Assembly (NCBI RefSeq): GCF_016774335.1
Contig: NZ_JAETWA010000014.1
Coordinates: forward strand, 186,001 to 250,000
DNA: 64,000 nt
Direction of reading: 5' to 3'
From: Luteimonas saliphila
Lineage (GTDB): Bacteria > Pseudomonadota > Gammaproteobacteria > Xanthomonadales > Xanthomonadaceae
Below are positions 10,501 through 18,702 of the stretch, piece after piece. A program made the translations under genes and the position numbers. A model generated the notes under the pieces. It was not told the origin of the DNA, did no database searches, and saw only the letters and a program-made list of their open reading frames with translations. The stretch's first letter is position 1; every line of letters begins with the position of its first letter.

Positions 10501-10934
10501 TGCGGCTGCGCGCCGATCGATGCACCGTGCTGGTCGCGCACCTCGCTGGCGGACAGGCGTCGTCCATCGTCGAAAACGAGATCGAGCGAGACACCGGTGG
10601 AGGCGACCGGGTTGCCGTCGACGATCTCCGGCAGCACCATCCACGACAGGCGGGTATCGGCCTGCACCGGGATGTCGACCTCGAACAATCGCATGCGCCC
10701 GCCGGTGCCCTCGAAGCGCAGCGCGGCCAGGCCGCTGTAGCCCATGCCGGCGCGGGCGGCGTAGGGCGCCTCGGGCCCGGTGCCGACCCGCACCCGCGCC
10801 CCGTCGTCGCCGCGTTGGGCCGGCGCGGGGTCGTCGCGCTCGAACGACGTCGAGAAGGCCGGGTCGCCTGCGATCGATGCGGCGGTCGCCAGCGCCAGCA
10901 GCGGCAGCGCCAGGATGGCGGGAAGATTGCGCAT
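7584..10934 (-). CDS. GH92 family alpha-mannosidase, secreted, with C-terminal F5/8-type domain
   Basis: Large glycosidase of 1116 residues. GH92 enzymes are calcium-dependent exo-acting alpha-mannosidases, mostly alpha-1,2, used on mannoproteins and high-mannose N-glycans. Family signatures are W-D-T-F-R-T (near 547), S-N-Q-P-S-H-H-I-P-W-M-Y and G-D-E-D-N-G-E-M-S-A-W-Y (near 850-865). A signal peptide spans about residues 1-23. An extra beta-rich domain of about 200 residues precedes the catalytic part, and a discoidin-like (F5/8 C) domain follows from about 960. It is the last gene of the receptor operon, 4 nt after the isomerase gene. Upstream in-frame codons were rejected because the signal peptide starts at 10934. 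Confidence 0.93.
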   Translation of the reverse strand: MRNLPAILALPLLALATAASIAGDPAFSTSFERDDPAPAQRGDDGARVRVGTGPEAPYAARAGMGYSGLAALRFEGTGGRMRLFEVDIPVQADTRLSWMVLPEIVDGNPVASTGVSLDLVFDDGRRLSASEVRDQHGASIGAQPQADSKTLYPQQWARKEVRLGDVPGVSGRRIRAIELELAPGDGHRARGWIDDIAIEASRPADMPRPSDRVLTTRGTQSNGTFSRGNNIPATAMPHGFNFWVPVTDAGTLSWLYRWNEHNGDDNRPRLQALSISHQPSPWMGDRQTFQVMPSATNGVPDADRERRALSFSHDRELARPHTYRVDFDNGIRAELAPSERAAIFRFRFPQGADANLLFDNVDDRGGLTLDAQAQALHGYTDTRSGLSNGATRMFVYARFDQPWRDSGMLDTGRPTGYVKFAPSTDGEVRMRIATSLVSVDQARRNLELEIGDDGFEAVRDRAQDAWDALLGRVQVQGASEDELTTVYSNLYRLFLYPNVAHENLGTKERPDWRHADQNSWSQDAPGGDATRTSARILPGKVYVNNGFWDTFRTSWPAYALFAPTRAGEMVDGFLQQYRDGGWVARWSSPGYADLMVGTSSDVAFADAWHKGVRGFDPHEAYEAALRNATVVPPVSNVGRKGLARSMYRGYADASVHEGMSWTLEGALNDFGLATLAEALAAEDGDPQRAERYREEAAYFRARATDYVHVYDAGTGFFRGRDADGDWREPAARFDPRIWGHDYTESNAWTFAFTAPHDAEGLAALMGGRAALARRLDEFFSTPETAHERFAGSYGRVIHEMTEARDVRMGMYAHSNQPSHHIPWMYVAAGQPWKAQQVSREVLRRLYLGSEIGQGYPGDEDNGEMSAWYLFAMLGLYPLRMGAPEYVIGSPAFDRVDVRLDNGRTLSVVAHGNGPENVYVQSLTLDGRPLDKAWLRHADIAEGGTLEFAMGPEPSAWGSAPEALPPSLTEAGRKPMPRVDRSDVASVSVAGAGANAGALVDDDAATSLPLPQGAAVVLRFDAPTAIAHYTLTSGAGPVSDSDWVLEGRDASGAWSALDERQGEAFRWARQLRPFDIASPGEYAEYRIRLTGGTAVDLAELELQQSERTGEQLPASAH

Positions 10935-10938
10935 GCGC

Positions 10939-12237
10939 TCAGCCACGGCCGCGCAGCACCGCGAGCACGTCGTGGCAGGCGCCCATCGTGTGGTAGTCGG
11001 TCTTGCCGGCCGGGCTCTTGTCGTCGTCATGCTTGCGGTTCTCCCGATCGAGGATGCGGAACCAGGCGCCATACCGGTGGTCCACCATGTGTCGCCACGC
11101 GTAATCCCAGAGGCGGTCGTACCACTCCCAATAGCGTGCGTCGCCGGTGGCCGACGCCAGACGCGCCGCGCAGGCCAGCGACTCGGCCTGCACCCAGAAG
11201 TACTTGTCGTCGTCGCAGATGAAGTGGCGGCCGTCGGACAGCGACGGGCCGGGCACGTCCTTGCGCAGCGACTCCGGGGCGAAGCCGTACATCAGGCCGC
11301 CGAAGTCCGGATCCCAGGCGGCCTCCACCGCGCGGTCGAACAGCTCGCGGGCACGCGGCACCAGCCATGGCTGTGGCGTGCCGGCGTCGCGCAGGTGGCC
11401 GTCGAGGATCAGCAGCAGCTTGGACCATTCGGTCTGGTGCCCCGGCTGGAAGCCCCAGGGGCGGAACAGGTGCTTCGGATCGTCGCGGTGGTAGTCGGTA
11501 TCGACCTGCCAGTCGGCATCGTAGTGCTCCCAGACGAGACCATCGCATTGCGCGGCCTGGCGCCGAGTCATGTGGTCGGCCAGGGTCAGTGCGCGCTCCA
11601 GGTAGCGCGGCTCGCGGCTGGCCTCGAACGCCGCCAGCATCGCCTCGCACATGTGCATGTTGGCGTTCTGGCCGCGATAGTCGCTGAACCGCCAGTCGCG
11701 CGTGGCCTCGTCGCGGTACAGGCCGTGCTGAGGCTCCCAGTAGCGCGTCTCCAGCATGTCCCAGTGCGCATCCATCCAGCTGCGGCACTCTTCGACGCCG
11801 GCCTTCAGCGCGATCGAGTACGCGAGCAGCACGAAGGCCGCGCCGTAGCAGTGCTGGGTGGTGTCCTCGGCCACGCCACCGCGCAGGGTCCAGGCGTAGC
11901 CGCCGCTGGAGGGATCGAAATGGCGCTCGCGCAGGAACGCCAGGCCATGGTGGACTGCGCGCATGTACTCGTCGCGCAGCGCCGGATCCTCGCCCGCGAA
12001 CTCGAGCGCCGCGGTGGCGTAGTTGAAGACGAAGCGCGTGCTGCTGACCAGATGCCGGTGCGAGGCATCGTAGACGCGCCCTTCGTCCTTGAAGTAGTGG
12101 AAGAAGCCGCCGGCCGGATCGATGCAGCGCGGATGGTAGAAGGCCATGGTGTGGCGGATGTGCTGGCGCAGGAAGGCTTCGCTGCGGAAGTCGGCATGCG
12201 CGGGGGCGTCGGGCATCGCGGAGGTGGGAACCGTCAT
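10939..12237 (-). CDS. AGE-family sugar epimerase/isomerase, probable mannose isomerase
   Basis: 432 residues of the N-acylglucosamine 2-epimerase (AGE) superfamily, an (alpha/alpha)6 barrel. The catalytic and binding histidines are in place: His195 in N-M-H-M-C-E, His267 with Glu270 in G-H-Q-T-E-W, and His416/His422 in D-Y-H-T-M-G-A-C-H-D. The stretch Y-R-G-Q-N-A-N-M-H-M-C-E-A-M is typical of aldose-ketose isomerases acting on free mannose (YihS/mannose isomerase type) rather than on GlcNAc. No signal peptide is seen, so it should be cytoplasmic. With a GH92 mannosidase next to it and a fructokinase nearby, mannose to fructose is the best guess. Its ATG overlaps the stop of the small gene before it (ATGA). 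Confidence 0.85.
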   Translation of the reverse strand: MTVPTSAMPDAPAHADFRSEAFLRQHIRHTMAFYHPRCIDPAGGFFHYFKDEGRVYDASHRHLVSSTRFVFNYATAALEFAGEDPALRDEYMRAVHHGLAFLRERHFDPSSGGYAWTLRGGVAEDTTQHCYGAAFVLLAYSIALKAGVEECRSWMDAHWDMLETRYWEPQHGLYRDEATRDWRFSDYRGQNANMHMCEAMLAAFEASREPRYLERALTLADHMTRRQAAQCDGLVWEHYDADWQVDTDYHRDDPKHLFRPWGFQPGHQTEWSKLLLILDGHLRDAGTPQPWLVPRARELFDRAVEAAWDPDFGGLMYGFAPESLRKDVPGPSLSDGRHFICDDDKYFWVQAESLACAARLASATGDARYWEWYDRLWDYAWRHMVDHRYGAWFRILDRENRKHDDDKSPAGKTDYHTMGACHDVLAVLRGRG

Positions 12238-12644
12238 GGGGTCGCGGGTCTCGTGCTGGACTCGGAAGGAAGGGGCGTGGCATCGGCCAGCGTACGGGCC
12301 TGCAGCGCGTCGCGCAGGGCGTCGACGCCAGCCTGGGAGGTCAGGCGCACGCTGACCGGCTCGCCCGGCAGCAGGGTGATCGCGTTGTCGGACAGATCGG
12401 CGTCGAGCGTGCCGAAGTCGATCCAGGCGGCCCGCGCGAGCCGGTCCGCGACGAGTTCGAGCACGAGGCCATCGCCATCGCCGCGCAACGTCGCGCGCAG
12501 GCCGGGATCTGGCCAGGCGATGTCCTTCGCGGCAGCGAAGTACACCATCTCGCGCGCCGGTGTTTCGCCGTCGACGGCGAGATCGAACACGGCGACGATG
12601 CCAGGGCGCGTGCGCGCGCGGCGAGGCGAATGCGCGTGGGTCAT
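12234..12644 (-). CDS. Orphan C-terminal domain of a GH2 beta-mannosidase
   Basis: 136 residues that look like the last beta-sandwich domain of GH2 beta-mannosidases. Cues are the segment A-R-A-A-W-I-D-F-G, then L-S-D-N-A-I-T-L-L-P-G-E-P-V-S-V and a final repeat of short helices (L-R-D-A-L-Q-A-R-T-L). No catalytic domain, sugar-binding domain or signal peptide is present. The start codon overlaps the halogenase stop as ATGA, and its own stop overlaps the isomerase start as ATGA. It could be a relic of a full mannosidase removed by an internal deletion, kept because it couples translation, or a working accessory domain. The homology is recognised by eye. Confidence 0.65.
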   Translation of the reverse strand: MTHAHSPRRARTRPGIVAVFDLAVDGETPAREMVYFAAAKDIAWPDPGLRATLRGDGDGLVLELVADRLARAAWIDFGTLDADLSDNAITLLPGEPVSVRLTSQAGVDALRDALQARTLADATPLPSESSTRPATP

Positions 12645-14164
12645 GGGGCGGGCGCCCTGCAGTGGCGATCGATGAACTGCTGGTGGGACGGCATGGCCTC
12701 GACCGCGCGGGCGACGTCCTCGCGCATGCGGTCCACGAACGCCGCCAGGTTCGTCTCGGGCATCTCGTCCACGATCGGATGGTAGCCGGCCGGCACGATC
12801 CGCTGTCCCAGCATCACCTGCACCCAGCTGGGCAGGGCGAAGAAGTCGTCGCCCTGGCGGAAGTAGCGGCCGTCGCGGCGGAACATCGCGATCGTCTCCT
12901 GCAGGGCCTCGGGAACAGGCATCGTGCGGCAGTGGCTCCAGAACGGACTGTCGTCGCGTTCGGTGGCGTGGTAGTGCAGCACCAGGAAGTCGCGGATGCG
13001 CTCGCACTCGAACGTGGTCTCGGCGTTGTAGCGCCGCGCCAGCTGCGGATCGAAGTCGCGTTCGGGGAACAGCCCGAGCAGGCGCTGCAGCCCGGACTGC
13101 ACGAGGTAGATGCTGGTCGATTCCAGCGGCTCCATGAAGCCGCTCGCCAGCCCCAGCGCCACCACGTTCGCGCGCCAGAACTCGCTCCGCATGCCTGTGG
13201 TGAAGCGTAGCGGGCGCGGCTCGGCCAGCGCCTCGCCATCGAGGTGGGACAGCAGGGTCGCGGCCGCCTCGTCGTCGCTGAGGTGGTCGCTGGCATAGAC
13301 GTAGCCGTTGCCGGTGCGGTGCTGCAGCGGGATGCGCCATTGCCAGCCCGCGGGGCGTGCGGTCGCGCGCGTATAAGGCGTGAGCGAACCAATGTTCGCG
13401 CTCGGCACCGCCATCGCCCTGTCGCAAGGCAACCAGTGGCGCCAGTCGACGTAAGGCGTGCCCAGGGCCTGCCCGATCAGCAGGGCGCGGAAGCCCGAGC
13501 AGTCGATGAACAGCTCGCCCTCGATGCGTTCGCCGCTGTCGAGCAGTACCGCTTCGACGAAGCCGTCTCCGCTCCGTCGCACCACGTCGACGATCCGGCC
13601 TTCGGTGCGCGCCGCGCCGCGGTGTTCCGCCAGTGTCCGCAGGAAACGGGCGTAGCGGCCGGCGTCGAAGTGGTAGGCGTAGGCGACGTCGGCCAGCGGC
13701 GAACCGGGCGGCGCGTCCGGCGGGCTGGGCATGAACCTGCCCAGCGGCGCGGCCACCGTCTGCAGCGTGTAGGCGCCGATGTCAGGCGCGCGCCCGGCAA
13801 GGAACCGCTTCAGCCAGAACTGGTGGAACGGCAGCGGTCCCATCGAGCGGCCGATCCTGCCGAAGCCGTGCATGTAGCGATCGCCGATGCGGCCCCAGTC
13901 GCGGAACTCGATGCCCAGCTTGAAGGTGCCCTGGGTGCCGACAACGAACTCGGCTTCGTCGATCCCGAGCACATCGCCATTGAAGGTCTTCAGATGCGGC
14001 ACGCTGGCCTCGCCCACGCCGACGATGCCGATTTCCTCGGACTCCACGAGGCGGATCGACGCCCCGCGACCGAGATAGGTCGCCAGCGTCGCTGCCGCCA
14101 TCCAGCCGGCGCTTCCGCCGCCGACCACGACGATGCGGCGGATGCGGGCGTCGTGGTCCGTCAC
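12641..14164 (-). CDS. Flavin-dependent tryptophan-halogenase-family protein
   Basis: 507 residues of the PrnA/RebH-type flavin-dependent halogenase family, which use FADH2, O2 and halide. The FAD motif G-G-G-S-A-G-W is at residues 15-21. Lys82 in G-T-F-K-L-G matches the lysine that carries hypohalous acid. W-Q-W-R-I-P matches the family W-x-W-x-I-P, and F-M-E-P-L-E-S-T-S-I matches the active-site Glu region. It follows a TonB receptor gene in a sugar operon, as many Xanthomonas and Sphingomonas homologs do, so free tryptophan is unlikely to be its substrate. No export signal is visible. A paralog at 40155 has the same setting. Confidence 0.88.
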   Translation of the reverse strand: MTDHDARIRRIVVVGGGSAGWMAAATLATYLGRGASIRLVESEEIGIVGVGEASVPHLKTFNGDVLGIDEAEFVVGTQGTFKLGIEFRDWGRIGDRYMHGFGRIGRSMGPLPFHQFWLKRFLAGRAPDIGAYTLQTVAAPLGRFMPSPPDAPPGSPLADVAYAYHFDAGRYARFLRTLAEHRGAARTEGRIVDVVRRSGDGFVEAVLLDSGERIEGELFIDCSGFRALLIGQALGTPYVDWRHWLPCDRAMAVPSANIGSLTPYTRATARPAGWQWRIPLQHRTGNGYVYASDHLSDDEAAATLLSHLDGEALAEPRPLRFTTGMRSEFWRANVVALGLASGFMEPLESTSIYLVQSGLQRLLGLFPERDFDPQLARRYNAETTFECERIRDFLVLHYHATERDDSPFWSHCRTMPVPEALQETIAMFRRDGRYFRQGDDFFALPSWVQVMLGQRIVPAGYHPIVDEMPETNLAAFVDRMREDVARAVEAMPSHQQFIDRHCRAPAP

Positions 14165-14309
14165 CCGACCATCCGGTGGAAGGCGTGCGGCGGTGCGGGG
14201 CAGGGTCGGGTCATCGCAGGCGGTGACGGGCGGAGTGTGTGGCGCGTAGCGCGGGGAGGAAGAGGCGCTGCCGACGATGATCCAGCATCGCCGACAGCAC
14301 GGACCCGAG

Positions 14310-14333
14310 CCCTCTCGCGGATGCGCGAAGGGG
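14310..14333 (-). terminator. Strong hairpin between receptor and halogenase genes
   Basis: TCGCG-GATG-CGCGA forms the inner stem, extended by CCCT/GGGG pairs after one mismatch. It lies 7 bp upstream of the receptor stop codon boundary at 14341, on the halogenase side, in a 176-bp gap. No T-run follows. It could act as partial terminator or mRNA-protecting structure, giving more receptor than halogenase. Confidence 0.45.
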
Positions 14334-14340
14334 CACAGCG

Positions 14341-17300
14341 CTAGAACTTGTAGGTCACGCCCAGGTACGTCACGCGGCCCGCGTAGCCGTTGGAGTAGAA
14401 ACGATCCTTCGTGTCGTTGCCCAGGTGCGACCGTGTCTCCTCCTCGGTCACGTTCAGGACCGATGCGGTGATGCTCAGCGCCGGGGTGATGTTGTAGGCC
14501 GCGTTGAGGTCGATCTGCTGGTAGGGCTCCTCGTAGACGTTCAGGCCGTTGACCAGTCCCTGCACGACTTCGCCGCGACGGTTGTAGGACGCGCGCAGCA
14601 GCAGGTCGTGCGCTTCATAGAACACCGTGAAGTTGGTCTGGTTCCGTGCGCTGCCGACCAGCGGCGACTCGCCGAGCTCGGTCCCATCCTCGAGGGTGAT
14701 CGCCGCCTCGTTGGTGTCGTTGTAGGTGTAGTTGAACTGGAAGCCGAGTCCGAAGTCGAGCGTGTGCTGCGCGTACAGCTCGACGCCTTGCGATACCGCA
14801 TCGCGGCCGCCGGCATCGGTCGAGTAGTTCTGCACGGTCACGGTTTCCCCATTGACGACCATCTGTACATCGGAGATCACCGGCACCGCGAAGTTGCTCA
14901 CGTTCTTGCGGAACAGCCCCAGGCCGAGCACCGAACCGGGCTGGAAGTACCACTCGAGCCCCACGTCGTACTGGGTGGCCTTGTACGGTTCGAGTCCCTT
15001 GTTGCTGCCGGACCCGTACCAGCCCTGCTGGCCGGCGCCGCCTGTCAGACGGCGGTCGGCAACGTACTCGGGGCTGTAGTACTCGAGGCTGCCGGGCGCT
15101 GCGATGTCGCTGTAACTCGGGCGTGCGACTACCTTCGACGCCGCGCCGCGCAGTACCAGGGTGTCGGTCAGGTCGTAGGCCAGGTTCAAGCTGGGCAGCA
15201 CGTCGGTGTAGGTACGGTCGAGCGCGCTGACCTCGAACGACTCGGGTCGCGCCACGCTGTCCGAAAGCCTCCAGAACCCCTCGCTTCCGCAGTAGGTATC
15301 CGCAGGCGCACCGACGGGCATGGAAGCACCCTGCTGGCATGGAAGCGGGTTGCCATCGCTGCCGTCGAAGAAGTAGTCGTTGTAGTTGGTCACCTTGTCG
15401 GTCGAGTCCGCGTGCTGCCTGGTCTGCGCGATGCGCAAGCCGAGGTTGCCGCGCAGGCGGTCAGTGCGGAAGTTGGCCTGGAAGTACTGGGAGTAGATCC
15501 GTTCGTCGACGTTGTAGACGAAGTTGTCCTCGTCGCGTCGTTGCACCGGACCGTAGGTGCTGTTGAGGTAGGCGATGTAGGCCGGGTAGTCGATCGCCGG
15601 GTACGCACTGGCATTGATCCCGCCCGCCAGGTTGCCCAGCGAGTACAGGAAATCCGGCGAGAACTGGGTGGCGACATCGTTGCAGCGGCCGTTCCAGAAG
15701 CGGTTGTCGTAGTCCCCTGGGTCGGTACCGGGGCACACCCAGTAGCTGTTGCCGGTGCTGCGGCTGATGCCGCCGTCGCGGGCCTTGAAGCCGAACTGGA
15801 ACGACTCCACGAAGCTGCCTTCGGTATACCAGGTGCCATCGAGCTGGACGTAGTTCTGCTCGGTGCTGTTGCGGGTCCAGGAAGAACCGGTCGAACCGAG
15901 GTCGACCTGCAGGATGCCGGCGGCGAGGTTCTGCATCAGCTCCGGCGAGAACGTCATAGAAGGCGTGCCTGTCAGGTTCCATGCGCTCGCGTAGTTGCCC
16001 AGGCTCCAGCTGCCGTCCGCGTTCTGGCGACGCGGCTTGATCGGCACCGAGAACTGGAGGTCCGGGCCGCCCTCGGCCCAGGTGCGACCTGCCTTGAAGG
16101 ACAGGTCGATCCATTCGCCACGCCACTCGGCAGCGAAGTCGGCGGTCTGCGACAGCGACTCCTCGATGTTGTAGCTGCCGGTGATCTGCGGAGTCGGCAC
16201 GGTACAGTCGTCGGACCCCCAGCCGCCCGGCGCCATGCCGCCGGCGGCCGCTTCTTCTTCGCTGCAGTAGTAGATCTTGCCCGGGTGCAGGCTGTAGTCC
16301 GCGCCGGTGACGATGGTGCCGCTGCGGTCGAAGTGGAGCGCGTCGAGCAGGCGGCCGCCGCGCCAGTTGCCGTCGCCGAAGTAGCGGGCGATGTTCCACT
16401 CCGGTACCTTCAGGGTGCTGGTCTGCGAATCCTGCGACAGTTCGAACCGGAAGTAGTTGGCCGTCAGGGTCAGGTTGTCGGTCGGCTTGAACTGCAGCGT
16501 CACCTGGCCGCCGCGGCGCTCGCGCTCTTCCTCGCGCACGTTGAAGTTGACCGAGGTCGGCATCATGAAGCCGGTGTAGTAGTTGCCGTTCTGGTCCCAG
16601 AAACCGGTGCCGCCCCACCAGTTCGAGTTGAAGTCCGACGGCCGGCCGTTGACGTCGACCGCGGTCCCGCCTTCGTCGCGGCCGTACCATTGCCAGCTCT
16701 CGGTGCTGGCGCCCATGGTGCGGGTGGTGCGCGTCTGGTCGGAGTAGCCGACGAAGACACCGAAGCGGCCTTCCGCGTCGTGCCAGGCATACGAGCCCGA
16801 CAACTGTCCGTCGTTCTTGCCGCTCGTGTCGGCGCGTGTGCCCTCGACGGAAACGAAGCCGGTGTTGGATTCCATCTCCAGCGGGCGACGGGTATGCAGG
16901 ATGACCGTGCCGCCGACGCCGCCCTCGTCGATGCGCGCTTCCGGCGTCTTGAACAACTCGGCCTTGGAGAGCATATTCGAAGGCAGCAGCATGTAGTTGA
17001 AGGAGCGGGTCGGGTCGCCGTTGGATTCGGCGGTGGCGATGTAGTTGCCGTTCAACTGGGTCAGCGTCAGTTCCGAGGACAGGCCGCGGACGCTGACGTT
17101 CTTGCCCTCGCCGCCGCTGCGGGTGACGATCACGCCCGGCACGCGCTGCAGCGCATCGGCCACGTTCTTGTCCGGGAACTTGCCCACATCCTCGGCGGTG
17201 ACCACCTCCACGATCGCATTGGCATTGCGCTTCTGGTCCAGGCTCTGCTCGATCGCGTACCGGTAGCCCGTCACACGCACCGCGTCGAGGGTGGCGGCGT

Positions 17301-17454
17301 CGGTGGTGGCCGCGGGTGTCTCTTCCGCATCTGGAACGGTGCTGGCGGCGTCCTGGGCGAACACCAGCGCCGGCACGGTGGCCATCGCCGTCAGCGCGAA
17401 CGCGATGGCGGCGGACAGCGTGGTCCGCCCCTGCGTGTATGGCATCAACTTCAT
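14341..17454 (-). CDS. TonB-dependent outer-membrane receptor, oligosaccharide type
   Basis: 1037-residue receptor of the large Xanthomonas/Caulobacter class that imports oligosaccharides. A signal peptide ends at about A-L-V-F-A-Q (34). A TonB-box-like L-D-A-V-R-V-T-G follows near 57. The plug domain (about 65-190) has D-A-L-Q-R-V-P-G-V and the barrel ends in an aromatic residue (Y-K-F), as outer-membrane proteins need. The start is fixed by GGAGAGGGAG just upstream. Two palindromic operators lie 46 and 147 bp upstream of the start codon. It heads the operon with halogenase, orphan domain, AGE isomerase and GH92, so mannosides or N-glycans are the likely cargo. Confidence 0.92.
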   Translation of the reverse strand: MKLMPYTQGRTTLSAAIAFALTAMATVPALVFAQDAASTVPDAEETPAATTDAATLDAVRVTGYRYAIEQSLDQKRNANAIVEVVTAEDVGKFPDKNVADALQRVPGVIVTRSGGEGKNVSVRGLSSELTLTQLNGNYIATAESNGDPTRSFNYMLLPSNMLSKAELFKTPEARIDEGGVGGTVILHTRRPLEMESNTGFVSVEGTRADTSGKNDGQLSGSYAWHDAEGRFGVFVGYSDQTRTTRTMGASTESWQWYGRDEGGTAVDVNGRPSDFNSNWWGGTGFWDQNGNYYTGFMMPTSVNFNVREEERERRGGQVTLQFKPTDNLTLTANYFRFELSQDSQTSTLKVPEWNIARYFGDGNWRGGRLLDALHFDRSGTIVTGADYSLHPGKIYYCSEEEAAAGGMAPGGWGSDDCTVPTPQITGSYNIEESLSQTADFAAEWRGEWIDLSFKAGRTWAEGGPDLQFSVPIKPRRQNADGSWSLGNYASAWNLTGTPSMTFSPELMQNLAAGILQVDLGSTGSSWTRNSTEQNYVQLDGTWYTEGSFVESFQFGFKARDGGISRSTGNSYWVCPGTDPGDYDNRFWNGRCNDVATQFSPDFLYSLGNLAGGINASAYPAIDYPAYIAYLNSTYGPVQRRDEDNFVYNVDERIYSQYFQANFRTDRLRGNLGLRIAQTRQHADSTDKVTNYNDYFFDGSDGNPLPCQQGASMPVGAPADTYCGSEGFWRLSDSVARPESFEVSALDRTYTDVLPSLNLAYDLTDTLVLRGAASKVVARPSYSDIAAPGSLEYYSPEYVADRRLTGGAGQQGWYGSGSNKGLEPYKATQYDVGLEWYFQPGSVLGLGLFRKNVSNFAVPVISDVQMVVNGETVTVQNYSTDAGGRDAVSQGVELYAQHTLDFGLGFQFNYTYNDTNEAAITLEDGTELGESPLVGSARNQTNFTVFYEAHDLLLRASYNRRGEVVQGLVNGLNVYEEPYQQIDLNAAYNITPALSITASVLNVTEEETRSHLGNDTKDRFYSNGYAGRVTYLGVTYKF

Positions 17455-17499
17455 CACAATCTCCCTCTCCAAAGAACTGATGGACGATGCGCCCGATGG

Positions 17500-17515
17500 T
17501 TTGGATCGATCCAAA
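17500..17515. promoter_or_regulatory. LacI-family operator, perfect palindrome (mannoside regulon)
   Basis: TTTGGATCGATCCAAA, 16 bp and perfectly symmetric around the CG centre typical of LacI-family sites. It is 46 bp upstream of the TonB receptor start and the best copy of five related sites in the island. Confidence 0.8.
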
Positions 17516-17600
17516 AACAGCGCCCGCCCATTGGGGTTGCGAGCTTCCTTGCAGGCACCCAGGAGGCGGGCCGCTGGTCTCCGGCGGCGCTTGCTCGTGG

Positions 17601-17616
17601 TTTGGATCGATCTAAT
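17601..17616. promoter_or_regulatory. LacI-family operator, degenerate second copy
   Basis: TTTGGATCGATCTAAT keeps the left half-site exactly and differs at two positions on the right. Its centre is 101 bp from that of the first site, about 9.6 helical turns, which could allow looping between two dimers. Confidence 0.65.
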
Positions 17617-17964
17617 TCGGCGTGCAAAGATGTAGCATGCCGCGTCACGCGACGCATGCTGCCCCGCAGCAAGGCTCCCGTGCGGCGTTCTCCGGGCACC
17701 GCTGGCGGGCGGGCGTGATTCCATGCAAGCCATTGATCGGAAAGGAAGAATGTGGGAGAAGACGGCGAGTTGCACAGGCGCCCGGCGGTCGCCGGTGAAG
17801 CGATCGATCTTGACCGCGCCGAGGCGACTGGGGATCTTGGCCACCGCTGCGCAACGCCGCGATGCCGGTAGACCCATGCACCTGCGATCGTTCCCCCGCC
17901 ACGCCCCGCATCCGCCACCCGCAGCCGCCATCGGGTGGGACGTGGCGCCGCCGTTGCGCGCGCC

Positions 17965-18702
17965 GTGACCGGCGTTCTGGAAATCGCCGCGAACTCGCTG
18001 GCCTCGGCGCTGGCCGCGGGCGCCGCCGGCGCGTCTCGTGTGGAACTGTGCACGGCGCTCGAACTCGGTGGACTGACGCCCTCCGCCGGGGTCATCGCCC
18101 GCGTGCGCGAACGCCTGTCCTTGCCACTGCATGTCCTGGTCCGGCCCCGCGCCGGCGACTTCGTCTACACCGACGAGGAACACGTCACGATGCTGGCCGA
18201 CATCGCCCATTGCGCCGCGAGCGGCTGCGACGGCATGGTCGTCGGTGCGCTCACCGGAAGCGGCGAGATCGATCTGGCGCGGTGCCGCGAACTGGTCGAG
18301 GCGGCCGGCGCGCTCGACACCACCTTCCATCGCGCGATCGACCTGTGCCCGGACATGCCAGCGGCCCTGGAGTCGGTCATCGCGCTGGGCTTCCGCCGGG
18401 TCCTCACGTCCGGTGGCGCGGCCAGCAGCATCGCGGGCGCGGACATGCTGCGGCGACTGGTCGACCAGGCTGGCGACCGCATCGTGGTGATGCCCGGCGC
18501 CGGGATCGCCTCGGACAACATCGGCTGGCTGGTGACATGCACGGGTGCGCGCGAGTTCCATGCCTCCGCCAGGCAGGCGCTTCCCACGCGCATGCGCGTG
18601 CCGGTCGATCCGGCGCTGGGAATGAATGGCGGCGAATCGCGCGCCGACGTGGATCGCATCCGGTCGCTGCGCGCGGCCCTGGATGAGGCGATGCGGGATT
18701 GA
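17965..18702 (+). CDS. cutC: CutC-family protein
   Basis: 245-residue TIM-barrel protein of the CutC family, named for copper homeostasis in E. coli although its biochemical role is unclear. It has the family opening L-E-I-A-A-N-S-L, then A-S-R-V-E-L-C near residue 27, L-V-R-P-R-A-G-D-F, T-F-H-R-A-I-D and V-L-T-S-G-G-A. A GTG start at 17965 (VTGVLEIA) matches homologs; another GTG at 17935 is possible. It overlaps the glucokinase gene by 4 nt. In several bacteria cutC genes sit among sugar or glycan catabolic genes, as here, which hints at a metabolic role. Confidence 0.9.
   Translation: MTGVLEIAANSLASALAAGAAGASRVELCTALELGGLTPSAGVIARVRERLSLPLHVLVRPRAGDFVYTDEEHVTMLADIAHCAASGCDGMVVGALTGSGEIDLARCRELVEAAGALDTTFHRAIDLCPDMPAALESVIALGFRRVLTSGGAASSIAGADMLRRLVDQAGDRIVVMPGAGIASDNIGWLVTCTGAREFHASARQALPTRMRVPVDPALGMNGGESRADVDRIRSLRAALDEAMRD

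Larger units (their letters stand above)
17455..17964. other. 510-bp divergent regulatory region between TonB receptor and cutC
   Basis: Holds the receptor ribosome-binding site, two LacI-type operators (listed separately) and, further right, GC-rich sequence in which I see no gene. The cutC promoter should lie at the right end. Confidence 0.6.

Noticed and set aside
8127..11222. 1031-codon open frame antisense to the GH92 and AGE genes
   Set aside because: It mirrors the real genes in a GC-rich genome, has no recognisable domain and is rich in Arg, Ala, Val and His as antisense frames are here.
14425..17718. 1097-codon open frame antisense to the first TonB receptor
   Set aside because: Same reason; the opposite strand has signal peptide, plug, barrel and a strong ribosome site.
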